Shown: one piece after another, positions 32,835 to 40,290 of the stretch
Position numbering within the stretch: the stretch's first letter is position 1
Layout: the number at the start of each line of letters is the position of its first letter
DNA from: Bacillota bacterium
GTDB taxonomy: Bacteria; Bacillota; Dethiobacteria; DTU022
Direction: 5' to 3'
Assembly (NCBI GenBank): GCA_033549065.1
Contig: JAWSUE010000003.1
Location: 62,001 to 126,000 of the forward strand
DNA length: 64,000 nt
Made by a program: the position numbers and the translations under genes
The notes under the pieces: model-generated
Told to the model about the DNA's origin: nothing
Seen by the model: only the letters and a program-made list of their open reading frames with translations
Database searches by the model: none

Positions 32835-34025
32835 CTATTGGGAGCTATCAAGGTCGGCAAAAAACTTTTCAAGTCGTGTAAGTCCTTCCTTTAATGTTTC
32901 CATCGAACAGGCATAAGAAATCCGGATGTATCCTTCCGCCCCGGGACCAAAATCTATTCCGGGGGTTACCGCTACCTTTGTTTCTTCGAGAATGCGGTGG
33001 GCAAAAGATAATGAATCGCTGGTATATTTTTTAACGTTGGCCAGCATATAAAAAGCCCCATCCGGTGGTTTTGCGGGAGCGATGCCGATCTTTTTTAGGA
33101 AATCATAAAGGTATAGCCGCCGCTCATTATACCCGCTGAATCTCTTTTCGAGGATATCTGTGCTTTCCTGTAAAGCCGCAATTCCGGCTGCCTGCACAAA
33201 AGCACAGGCACAGATAAAGAGGTTTTGCTGCAGCTTCTGGATACTGTTAACCAACTCCCGGGGGCCGATCATGTAACCCAGTCGCCAACCGGTCATTATA
33301 TTTCTTTTGGAAAAACCATTAATTACTATTGATTTATCGGTGAATTCCAGGATCGATCTGTCCCGTCCAATGTAATTAATGCCGTGATATATTTCATCTG
33401 AAATGATGTATGTGTCAAGATCGGCAAACTCCTCTAATTCCCTTTCTCCGAGCACTGCTCCGGTGGGATTGGCCGGTGAATTGATCAGGACTCCTTTTAC
33501 TTGGTCGGTCAGATATTTTTTTACATCTGAAGCACGCAGTTTGAATGCATCTTCCTCTTTAACCGGAACAAGCAGCGGTTCAGCCCCGAGATACCTGACA
33601 AAGTTGGGATAGCAGGCATAATAGGGATCGGAAACAATCAGTCGATCACCGCTTTCCAGCAGAGCGGAAAAAGCCAGTAACATGGCCGGTGAAGATCCGG
33701 AAGCAACCAAAACCTGTTCCGGCTCAAGATCAACATTATAGGTTCGTTTATAATATTTAACGATTTCTTCCCTGAGCTTTGGTTTGCCGAGACTGTGGGT
33801 ATATCCGGTATCATTATTCTGAACTGCTTCTATGACAGCATTTTTTATTGCCGAAGGGGTTTCTCCTCCAGGTTCCCCCACCTCCATGCGGATAACATCA
33901 ACTCCATCTGCCTCCATCTGTTGAGCTTTCTGCATAATTTCCATTGCCAGAAACGGTTTTACTGCTTTAACTCTGGCCGGTAGTTGTTCGGTAATATCGA
34001 TCTTGTCATCAAACACCGGGTTCAT
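32835..34025 (-). CDS. Class I/II PLP aminotransferase
   Basis: 396-aa fold-type I aminotransferase of the aspartate/alanine/tyrosine type. Motifs: VIRMEVGEPGGETP, ASGSSPAMLLAFSALL, NSPANPTGAVL, ISDEIYHGINY and the PLP lysine in NGFSKRNIMTGWRLGYM; the C-terminal arginine lies in EGYIRISYACS. Donor and acceptor are not determined; alanine or aromatic amino acids are plausible for a Stickland-type fermenter. Downstream of CBS and GNAT genes on the same strand. Confidence 0.88.
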   Translation of the reverse strand: MNPVFDDKIDITEQLPARVKAVKPFLAMEIMQKAQQMEADGVDVIRMEVGEPGGETPSAIKNAVIEAVQNNDTGYTHSLGKPKLREEIVKYYKRTYNVDLEPEQVLVASGSSPAMLLAFSALLESGDRLIVSDPYYACYPNFVRYLGAEPLLVPVKEEDAFKLRASDVKKYLTDQVKGVLINSPANPTGAVLGERELEEFADLDTYIISDEIYHGINYIGRDRSILEFTDKSIVINGFSKRNIMTGWRLGYMIGPRELVNSIQKLQQNLFICACAFVQAAGIAALQESTDILEKRFSGYNERRLYLYDFLKKIGIAPAKPPDGAFYMLANVKKYTSDSLSFAHRILEETKVAVTPGIDFGPGAEGYIRISYACSMETLKEGLTRLEKFFADLDSSQ

Positions 34026-34044
34026 CTCTGCTCTCCCCCCTCGT

Positions 34045-34473
34045 TTACCTGGTTACTCTGTTTTCCTCTTTTTCTTTTATTAAATCAACACAATACTCAA
34101 TTATTTCGCGGCGCCTGATAATCCCGATAAAAATACCCTGATCGTCAACAACGGGGACAAAATTTTGTTCGCTGGCCAGCTCAAGGAGATCAACCACCCG
34201 GGAATCAATGCGTGCTGGCTTATTTTTTGAATGGACTGCAATATCTTTCAGCAATATTTTTTCCATGGCGCTCAGACTTAAGCCTGGTGAATCCTTCAGT
34301 TTCCAGAGCAGGTCTCCTTCGGTCACTGTTCCGGCATAGCAACCCTGGTTGTCAACCAGGGGAACTGCAGCATAGCTGTGTCTTTCCATTCTTTCCAGAG
34401 CCTGTCGCATTGTAGTCTGAGGTGTCAGGTAAACAACTTCACTTTTAGGAATCAAAAAAAAAGCAACTTTCAT
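34045..34473 (-). CDS. Tandem CBS-domain protein
   Basis: 142 aa made of two CBS motifs, YLTPQTTMRQALERMERHSY to VTEGDLLWKL and IAVHSKNKPARIDSRVVDLL to GIIRRREIIEYC. A stand-alone regulatory domain that probably binds adenosine nucleotides. It lies 19 bases upstream of the aminotransferase and 6 bases after the GNAT gene, in one operon. The N-terminus MKVAFFLIPKSEVV is typical of the YtpR/CbpB-like group. Confidence 0.85.
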   Translation of the reverse strand: MKVAFFLIPKSEVVYLTPQTTMRQALERMERHSYAAVPLVDNQGCYAGTVTEGDLLWKLKDSPGLSLSAMEKILLKDIAVHSKNKPARIDSRVVDLLELASEQNFVPVVDDQGIFIGIIRRREIIEYCVDLIKEKEENRVTR

Positions 34474-34479
34474 CAGGAA

Positions 34480-34887
34480 TCAAAACCCTTCCGCTTCATT
34501 TTCGTTATCGATCAGTCCACCACCAACTATCCTGAAACCTGCCCTTTCATAAAAGTGAGCCAGTTCCGGCTCAAATAAAACATTGACAGTTTTTATCTTA
34601 TCGGTCTTTACCCGATGTGTTACCATCTTTAAAAGTCGAAGGCCGATCCCCTTTCGCTGATAGTCAGGATGGACAATCAGGCTGCGAATCAGGGCATCAT
34701 CAACTTCATCACTGAGAACATCTACGAAACCAACAAGTAACTTTCCATCATAGCAAACCGCTGTCAGGTAGGTACAGCCCAAAATCTTTTCAATTTTATC
34801 TTCCCTGGAGTCCCATCCGACTGCCTTACGTAAAGCAGCCACCTCTTTAACTTTCAACTCGGGATTTTCTAAGTATCGCAGTTTCAA
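34480..34887 (-). CDS. GNAT family N-acetyltransferase
   Basis: 135-aa acetyl-CoA-dependent N-acetyltransferase. The acetyl-CoA loop is RSLIVHPDYQRKGIGLRLLK (Q/RxxGxG/A), preceded by LLVGFVDVLSDEVDDALI and followed by VNVLFEPELAHFYERAGF, typical of single-domain GNATs. Substrate unknown. First gene of a small operon with CBS and aminotransferase genes. Confidence 0.87.
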   Translation of the reverse strand: MKLRYLENPELKVKEVAALRKAVGWDSREDKIEKILGCTYLTAVCYDGKLLVGFVDVLSDEVDDALIRSLIVHPDYQRKGIGLRLLKMVTHRVKTDKIKTVNVLFEPELAHFYERAGFRIVGGGLIDNENEAEGF

Positions 34888-34948
34888 TAGTTCACCTCAA
34901 ATAATCTGATCATTTGCTGCTGCATTTTAACCATAGCTGCTCTTCAAA

Positions 34949-35125
34949 CTAATTCTTACGACGAAGATTATTTACATAAACATAAATAATAAATCCGGCG
35001 ACAATCAGGAAAAGGACAATTGTAAAGGGATCAAGTTCAACCTGTCCGGAAGCAACAATCAAATATAGACCCAGCAGACCAATAATAATTGAAGCAGCAA
35101 TGACTATTAAATTTTTCAGGGGCAC
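34949..35125 (-). CDS. Small two-helix membrane protein
   Basis: 58 residues from a GTG start at 35125, with GGGAGGT seven bases upstream. Two hydrophobic helices (LIVIAASIIIGLLGLYLIVA and FTIVLFLIVAGFIIYVYV) are joined by a short acidic loop (SGQVELDP), and the tail is basic (NNLRRKN), so both ends face the cytoplasm. Good ribosome site and strong helix pattern support a real gene. Function unknown. Confidence 0.65.
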   Translation of the reverse strand: MPLKNLIVIAASIIIGLLGLYLIVASGQVELDPFTIVLFLIVAGFIIYVYVNNLRRKN

Positions 35126-35227
35126 CTGTTAACCTCCCTGTATTATGTTTATTTCTGCATAAAATATTTTCTACGATCGATGACCGATTACCTGCAATAA
35201 TCAAAAGAAATGCCAGACAAGGGGACA

Positions 35228-35294
35228 CAGACTAGGGGACAGGGACTTGTCCGTACAGGATAGAGGATAACAGACTAGGGGACAGGGACTTGTC
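35228..35294. repeat. Upstream pair of RAYT palindromic repeats
   Basis: 35228-35251 and 35271-35294 are identical 24-mers of the form CAGACTAGGGG-ACAGGGACTTGTC. The sequence GACAGGGACTTGTC is itself an imperfect dyad. Confidence 0.85.
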
Positions 35295-35347
35295 TGATTT
35301 TTATAAACGTGTTATAAATATTGTTGGTTTAAAAAGGGGGGCTCAAT

Positions 35348-36106
35348 ATGCCAAGACAAGCTCGCGAGAAAAGCTCAACAGGGATTTATCATGTCATGGT
35401 TAGAGGTATAAACCGACAAAAAGTATTTATTGATGATGGGGATTGTATACAATTTATAAAAAAAATCGAAGAAGCCAAAGAAAAAAGTGACTTCGAGTTT
35501 TATGGCTATTGCTTAATGGGAAACCACGCCCATCTGCTGTTTCGTGAGGTAACTGAGTCATTATCTTTAATTATGCAAAAAATATTTTCCAGATATGTTT
35601 ACTGGTATAACTGGAAATATGATCGCTTTGGCCATTTGTTTCAGGAAAGGTTCAAAAGTGAAGTTGTTGAGGATGACTCGTATTTACTTACCGTTTTACG
35701 ATATATACATCAAAATCCGGTAAAAGCAGGAATAGCTGATTCAATTGATGACTATCTCTGGAGCAGCTATCCTGAATATCTTGGAAAATCAAAATTAGTT
35801 GATACCTCATTCGTTCTGAAACTATTTTCTGCTGATACGCAAGATGCTATCATAGAATTTATAAAGTTTATGAATCTTAGTAACGATGACCGCTGTTTAG
35901 ATTACAAAGAAATTCATCGCTATTCAGATGAAGAAATATTAAAAGCTATCGAAGAAAAATTCGGCGTTAAAAAAGACTCGTTTCACTTATTAGAACAAAC
36001 AGAAATGTCCAAGGTATTAAGTTATATGAAATTAATTGATGGTGTTACGATCAGGCAGCTTGCCGAGATAACTGGTGTTAGTAAATACAGGGTAGAAAAA
36101 GCTTAG
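35348..36106 (+). CDS. REP-associated tyrosine transposase (Y1, IS200-like fold)
   Basis: HUH single-strand transposase of 252 aa. N-terminus MPRQAREKSSTGIYHVMVRG, HUH motif in YCLMGNHAHLLF, the conserved RFGHLFQERFKSE, and the catalytic tyrosine in LRYIHQNPVKAGI. The C-terminal third (EEKFGVKK to RQLAEITGVSKYRVEKA) is a helix-turn-helix found in many such proteins. Start has AAAGGGGGGC upstream. The gene looks intact. GC content is lower than in flanking genes, consistent with transfer. Confidence 0.9.
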   Translation: MPRQAREKSSTGIYHVMVRGINRQKVFIDDGDCIQFIKKIEEAKEKSDFEFYGYCLMGNHAHLLFREVTESLSLIMQKIFSRYVYWYNWKYDRFGHLFQERFKSEVVEDDSYLLTVLRYIHQNPVKAGIADSIDDYLWSSYPEYLGKSKLVDTSFVLKLFSADTQDAIIEFIKFMNLSNDDRCLDYKEIHRYSDEEILKAIEEKFGVKKDSFHLLEQTEMSKVLSYMKLIDGVTIRQLAEITGVSKYRVEKA

Positions 36107-36112
36107 CACAAA

Positions 36113-36185
36113 CAGACAAGTCCCTGTCCCCCTGTCTGGTTGTGCTGACTTAGCGTTATCAGACAAGTCCCTGTCCCCTTGTCTG
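36113..36185. repeat. Downstream pair of RAYT palindromic repeats
   Basis: 36113-36138 and 36160-36185 are near-identical 26-mers CAGACAAGTCCCTGTCCC-(C/T)-TGTCTG, inverted relative to the upstream pair. The second supplies the last codons and stop of the neighbouring aminotransferase. Confidence 0.85.
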
Positions 36186-37334
36186 GGAGGTGGAGAGGGC
36201 TTCTTCGATTGAACATTTATGGCCCAATTCGTTTAACACTTTACCGAGGGATTTGATTAGTCTTTCGATATTTGTCAGGTTTGAACCGTTGCCCATCATG
36301 CCGATACGCCAGATTTTTCCTTTCAGTGGTCCGAGTCCACCGCCGATTTCAATCAGGTGTTCGCGGCGCAACCTGCTTCTTACTTCAATATCATCAACAT
36401 CTTCCGGAACCCATACCGCCAGCAAGCTGGGCAAGCGGTACTCTTCTGAAACAACCGGCCGGACTCCCATCGTGCTTAATCCGAAGATCAGGGCGCTGCT
36501 GTTGAGCCTGTGTCTTTGAAATCTTTTTTCCAGACCTTCTTCTTTGATCATTTTCAGCGCTTCATAGAGAGCATAGATCATATTGATCGGGGCTGTATGG
36601 TGATAAAATCTTTCATCCCCCCAGTAGCGTGTCAGAAAAGAAAGATCCAGATACCAGCTTTGAACTTTTGCCTTGCGCTTTTCGAATTGAGCCAGAGCTC
36701 TTTCATTAAAAGTTATCGGAGCCAGTCCCGGAGGCGCTCCTAAACACTTTTGAGCCCCGCTATAGACAATATCAAGATCACGTTTATCGACCGCAACCGG
36801 CAGTCCGCCAAGTGAAGTTACGGTATCAACCAGGAAAAGGGCTTCGTGTTGATGAGCCAGCTTTGCCAGCGGTTCCAGTGGCTGTTCTACCCCGGTTGAA
36901 GTTTCGGCATGGATAACTCCGACCATTTTAATTTTATTGTTTGCGGAAAGCGCTTTTTTCAGAGCGTCAGGCTCTACGGGCTGACCCCATTCCGCTTTGA
37001 CTTCAATGACTTCCGCTCCGCTGCGGGAAGCGCCCTCTGCCATACGTTCCCCGAAAACACCCTTCACCAGAATAACAGCTTTGTCTCCGGGTTCCAGTGT
37101 ATTGACCAGTGCCGCCTCCATTCCGGCACTTCCGGTTCCCGATACAGGAAAGGTTATCCGGTTATCCGTTTCAAACACATAACGCAGCAGCTCAGTCGTT
37201 TCATTCATAATAGTCATGAAATCGGGATCAAGATGACCTAAAGTATGGCAACTCATTGCCTCAAGCACCCTCTTGTGAACCGGGCTTGGGCCGGGGCCAA
37301 GCAGCAATACTTCAGGTAATTTATTTAGTTCCAT
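36159..37334 (-). CDS. Class V aminotransferase, alanine/serine-glyoxylate type
   Basis: PLP enzyme predicted to convert glyoxylate to glycine with alanine or serine as donor. 391 aa. Motifs: LLLGPGPSPVHKRVLEAM, HLDPDFMTIMNE, FPVSGTGSAGMEAAL, LFLVDTVTSLGGLPV, the PLP lysine in VYSGAQKCLGAPPGLAP and WRIGMMGNGSNLTNI near the end. The last nine codons (QTRGQGLV plus stop) are derived from the RAYT repeat, so the natural C-terminus has been replaced by a short tail. Context (glycine genes on the same strand) supports a glycine-forming role. A phosphonopyruvate or AEP aminotransferase is less likely. Confidence 0.85.
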   Translation of the reverse strand: MELNKLPEVLLLGPGPSPVHKRVLEAMSCHTLGHLDPDFMTIMNETTELLRYVFETDNRITFPVSGTGSAGMEAALVNTLEPGDKAVILVKGVFGERMAEGASRSGAEVIEVKAEWGQPVEPDALKKALSANNKIKMVGVIHAETSTGVEQPLEPLAKLAHQHEALFLVDTVTSLGGLPVAVDKRDLDIVYSGAQKCLGAPPGLAPITFNERALAQFEKRKAKVQSWYLDLSFLTRYWGDERFYHHTAPINMIYALYEALKMIKEEGLEKRFQRHRLNSSALIFGLSTMGVRPVVSEEYRLPSLLAVWVPEDVDDIEVRSRLRREHLIEIGGGLGPLKGKIWRIGMMGNGSNLTNIERLIKSLGKVLNELGHKCSIEEALSTSQTRGQGLV

Positions 37335-37375
37335 TGAATCCGCCTCCTTTAGATGAAGATCATAATTCAGGTAGA

Positions 37376-38125
37376 TTAACTGCCTTCAAGCACGGAAAGC
37401 AGATCTTCCAGCGCCCTGGTACTGTTTTCATGCAGAACAACTTCTGAATGTAAATCATACTCTGTCGGTTGAAGATTAATAATGGCCAATTTATCAGATA
37501 AACGGGGCAGATCGGCTACCGGATAAACCACAAGGCTGCTCCCGACAACCAGCATAAAGTCACATTCGCTTTCAATCTTATGCTGCAATTCAAAGAAAAA
37601 CCCGGGCATGGGATCACCGAAAAGCACCACTTCCGGCCTGAGCATGCTGTGACAGTTATGACAAACCGGCGGTATACGCTTTAGCTCAACCTGCTGGACA
37701 AGTTCTTCAAAGGGATATTTCTTTTTACAACCCACACAGTATCCAGTGCGTAAATGGCCGTGGACTTCCCATACATTTTTCGAGCCGGCCTTGACATGCA
37801 GCCCGTCTATATTCTGCGTAACCAGGCCCTTGAGATAACCAAGTTCTTCAAGTTGAGCCAGGATATAATGGCCACGGTTCGGTTCGGCAAGCGATATTTT
37901 TGAGAAGCGGGTAAATCCGGCTTCATAAAATAGTCTCGGGTTGCTGTAGAGAACATCAACAGAAGAGACGGCAATCGGATCAACTTTTTCCCACAGTCCT
38001 GTTCCGGGTGACCGAAAATCGGGTATACCGCTGTCAGTACTCATTCCGGCACCGGTTAAAACAAAAAACCGGTTATGGTTCCTGATCAACTCCGCAAGCC
38101 GATTGATCTTTTCCATGTATTCCAT
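37376..38125 (-). CDS. NAD-dependent protein deacylase, Sir2 family
   Basis: Removes acetyl or other acyl groups from lysines, using NAD+. 249 aa. Motifs: LTGAGMSTDSGIPDFRS (NAD loop), VTQNIDGLH, the catalytic His in WEVHGHL, a zinc site CVGCKKK / CHNCHS and LVVGSSLVVYPVADLP, ELQHKIESE. A class U/III Sir2 of the CobB type. It follows two HAD phosphatase genes. AGGGGGG precedes ATG 38125. Confidence 0.93.
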   Translation of the reverse strand: MEYMEKINRLAELIRNHNRFFVLTGAGMSTDSGIPDFRSPGTGLWEKVDPIAVSSVDVLYSNPRLFYEAGFTRFSKISLAEPNRGHYILAQLEELGYLKGLVTQNIDGLHVKAGSKNVWEVHGHLRTGYCVGCKKKYPFEELVQQVELKRIPPVCHNCHSMLRPEVVLFGDPMPGFFFELQHKIESECDFMLVVGSSLVVYPVADLPRLSDKLAIINLQPTEYDLHSEVVLHENSTRALEDLLSVLEGS

Positions 38126-38139
38126 CCGAAGCCCCCCTT

Positions 38140-38850
38140 TTATTCCTTTATCCCATTACCTCTCGGACAGCAAAGCGACCTTTCCGAGCGGTCTCGAAAC
38201 TGAGGTTTTTCTACCATAATAATATCGTGAAAATCATCCCACGGTGTATAGGAAAAACTGTTTTCCCGGCAGTGTTCAGCCAGCCCCTCCCGGGCACAGA
38301 TATGATCCGCCCAGGATGCTCCATAGCGATCATTACTGCCATCACCGATATAGATAACCGGTCTGCCTTCGTCTTTCATATCGCAGACATGATTCGCCTT
38401 GCAGTTACCGCAGACCCTGCAGATAGGGTGAGCATGGGGGGTAATGATTTCCAGGGTTCCTTTTTCATTAATAGATGTGTTATTGCAGTAAAGAAGATCA
38501 ACAAAGGCCAATGCACCGAATTTCCTGAGAACAGGCTCAATATAATAACCGAGCCCGTCGCTGGCAACAATTACAGGGCTGTTCTGCTCGCTGGCATAGT
38601 TTAGAAAGTCCAAAAAACCGGGCCTGACACCTGCCCATTCAAGCGCTTTCTTATGCAGCTCCTCCATGTCAGGAGGCAGTAGAGATACAATCTTCTCCAG
38701 CCAGAGGCGGATTGGAATTTCTCTTTTTCTATACTGGTTCTCGACTTCCAGGTAAGCAGGACCACCGAAATATGCGGCGAGTTCACAAGTCAGATCACTG
38801 TCAGTAATTGTCCCGTCAAAATCAACAAGATAAGCTGCACTTTTCTCCAT
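38140..38850 (-). CDS. HAD-family phosphatase, MtnX/phosphoserine phosphatase-like
   Basis: About 236 aa. Catalytic loop YLVDFDGTITDSDLT (DxDGT), the second motif IVASDGLGYYIEP and the Mg loop VIYIGDGSNDRYGASWADHI. A cysteine-containing insertion HPICRVCGNCKANHVCDM looks like a small metal site, as in the MtnX/PHOSPHO group. ATG 38850 is taken because GGAGA lies five bases upstream. Substrate not deducible. Confidence 0.8.
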   Translation of the reverse strand: MEKSAAYLVDFDGTITDSDLTCELAAYFGGPAYLEVENQYRKREIPIRLWLEKIVSLLPPDMEELHKKALEWAGVRPGFLDFLNYASEQNSPVIVASDGLGYYIEPVLRKFGALAFVDLLYCNNTSINEKGTLEIITPHAHPICRVCGNCKANHVCDMKDEGRPVIYIGDGSNDRYGASWADHICAREGLAEHCRENSFSYTPWDDFHDIIMVEKPQFRDRSERSLCCPRGNGIKE

Positions 38851-38874
38851 AAATTTCTCCATTGAGTATCAAGA

Positions 38875-39531
38875 TTATTTAAAGAGGGCGGAAACTACTG
38901 AAGGATGTTCAGCCAGAACTTCGGCTCCCGCTTCCTTCAACTCATCTGACGGCCTGAATCCCCATAAAGCACCGACCGGATAAAAGCCGCCGTTTTTCGC
39001 GGTAGTCATATCGATATCTGTATCACCAAGATAAATGATCTGTGATGGGTCAATCTGCATTTTTTCTGCAATTTTCAGCGCTCCCAGAGGATTAGGTTTC
39101 CTTGGAGTCCCCGTTTTTATACCGATAATATCGATGAATGTCCAGTCTGGAAGCAGTTCTGTTACTGTCAAAATGGCAAATTCATGTAATTTATTGGAAA
39201 AAATTCCCTTTGGGATATTATTGCGTTCCAGGAATTCCAGCAGCTCAACAATGCCATCATATGGTTTTGTGTGATCATTCCAGCGTCGGCTGTATTCTTC
39301 CTTGACCTCATCAATTATCTTAGTCAAACCATTTTTCCCGATGAAATCTGCCGGAAAGGCCCTTTGAACCAGTACGTCAATCCCGTCACCGACAAAGAAG
39401 CGGTAATCATCAACTGGATGTTCTTTTAGAGCGTATTTTTCCAGCACGGCATTAACAGAAAATGCCAGATCTTCGATAGTATCCAGAAGTGTCCCATCAA
39501 GATCAAAAATAATTGCTTTTAAGTCAGGCAT
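38875..39531 (-). CDS. gph: HAD hydrolase, phosphoglycolate phosphatase-like
   Basis: 218-aa member of the Gph/PGP subfamily. Motif I IFDLDGTLLDTIEDLAFS, a cap helical domain, motif II IFSNK, the lysine in KTGTPRKPNP and motif III IYLGDTDIDMTTAKNGGFY. Phosphoglycolate phosphatase would give glycolate, and the neighbouring aminotransferase could take glyoxylate, but broad HAD specificity makes this only a guess. Own leader with a hairpin upstream. Confidence 0.82.
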   Translation of the reverse strand: MPDLKAIIFDLDGTLLDTIEDLAFSVNAVLEKYALKEHPVDDYRFFVGDGIDVLVQRAFPADFIGKNGLTKIIDEVKEEYSRRWNDHTKPYDGIVELLEFLERNNIPKGIFSNKLHEFAILTVTELLPDWTFIDIIGIKTGTPRKPNPLGALKIAEKMQIDPSQIIYLGDTDIDMTTAKNGGFYPVGALWGFRPSDELKEAGAEVLAEHPSVVSALFK

Positions 39532-39553
39532 ATCATAGTCTCCCTTAAATTAT

Positions 39554-39579
39554 CAGTCTTCTACGCAGGTAGAAGACTG
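39554..39579. promoter_or_regulatory. Perfect 11-bp hairpin between gph and the diaphorase operon
   Basis: CAGTCTTCTAC / GTAGAAGACTG with loop GCAG. No U-run follows on either strand, so termination is uncertain; it may be a processing site or operator. Confidence 0.5.
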
Positions 39580-39630
39580 TAAGGTGATTATAGCATAGCT
39601 GGCGAGAGCTGTAAAAATGCAGGCCAACAT

Positions 39631-40290
39631 TCAGTCTTCCCGGACCTCTTTTTTATAATAAAGAGCACCTACAGGGCAGGCATCGACACAGAGTGTACAC
39701 TGGGTGCAGATAGATTCGGCCAGAGGAATATCCTTAAAGGTTGTCACCGCCCTATTTATTCCACGCCTGGTAAAACCGATAGCCCCAACTTTGGCTTTCT
39801 CCCGGTCAGCCCAGATACACTGACCGCAAAGCACACATCTGCTGCGGTCAAAAGCAAAAACTTCCGGGCTTTCATCAATTTCAAATTCCCTGGTAATTGG
39901 TTTAAACCTACGCTGCTGAAGTTTGATCTTTCGCTTGCTTGCTATTTCCTGGAGAGCACAGTTCTTGTTAGCCGGACATTCCCGGCACTTTAAATTGTGA
40001 TCAGATAAAATCAACTCAAAACCTGTTTTAATCAGCCGGTCGATCCTGGGACTCCTGGTCTTAACAATCATCCCATCCTGGACGACTTTTGTGCATGAAG
40101 TTACCGGATTCTTATAACCTACGATCTCAACGAAACAGAGGCGACAGCCGGCATTTGGTCTTTCTTCATCTTTAATAGCACAGAGGTGTGGAATATAAAT
40201 ATCATTTTCCAGGGCAACCCAGAGCAGCCTATCGCCCTCATTGGCTTTTATTTTCTTCTGATCAATAGTAATCCATATTTCCCTGCTCAT
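39631..40290 (-). CDS. HoxU/NuoG-like iron-sulfur subunit
   Basis: 219-aa electron-transfer subunit. A plant-type [2Fe-2S] domain uses C37, C49, C52, C66; a NuoG-type cluster site SDHNLKCRECPANKNC gives H98, C102, C105, C111; a double [4Fe-4S] domain follows. The second of these is complete (C195, C198, C201, C205), but the first reads CVLCGQCIWAD, with Asp162 where the fourth cysteine should be. Its start overlaps the NuoF-like stop by 4 bases. With the two upstream genes it forms a HoxEFU-type NAD(P)H diaphorase module; the catalytic hydrogenase or dehydrogenase subunit is not encoded here. Confidence 0.87.
   Translation of the reverse strand: MSREIWITIDQKKIKANEGDRLLWVALENDIYIPHLCAIKDEERPNAGCRLCFVEIVGYKNPVTSCTKVVQDGMIVKTRSPRIDRLIKTGFELILSDHNLKCRECPANKNCALQEIASKRKIKLQQRRFKPITREFEIDESPEVFAFDRSRCVLCGQCIWADREKAKVGAIGFTRRGINRAVTTFKDIPLAESICTQCTLCVDACPVGALYYKKEVRED

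Larger units (their letters stand above)
35228..36185 (+). mobile_element. REP-associated tyrosine transposase element with inverted flanking repeats
   Basis: A 958-bp unit: two direct copies of a 24-base sequence ending GGGGACAGGGACTTGTC upstream (35228-35251, 35271-35294), the transposase gene, and two inverted copies beginning CAGACAAGTCCCTGTCC downstream (36113-36138, 36160-36185). The arrangement is that of a RAYT with its own palindromic targets. The last copy overlaps the 3' end of the aminotransferase gene on the other strand. Confidence 0.8.

Noticed and set aside
35228-36185. A short CRISPR array
   Set aside because: Only two copies on each side in inverted orientation, flanking a transposase, with no regular spacers and no cas genes.
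39554-39579. An intrinsic terminator
   Set aside because: The stem is perfect, but there is no T-run on either strand.
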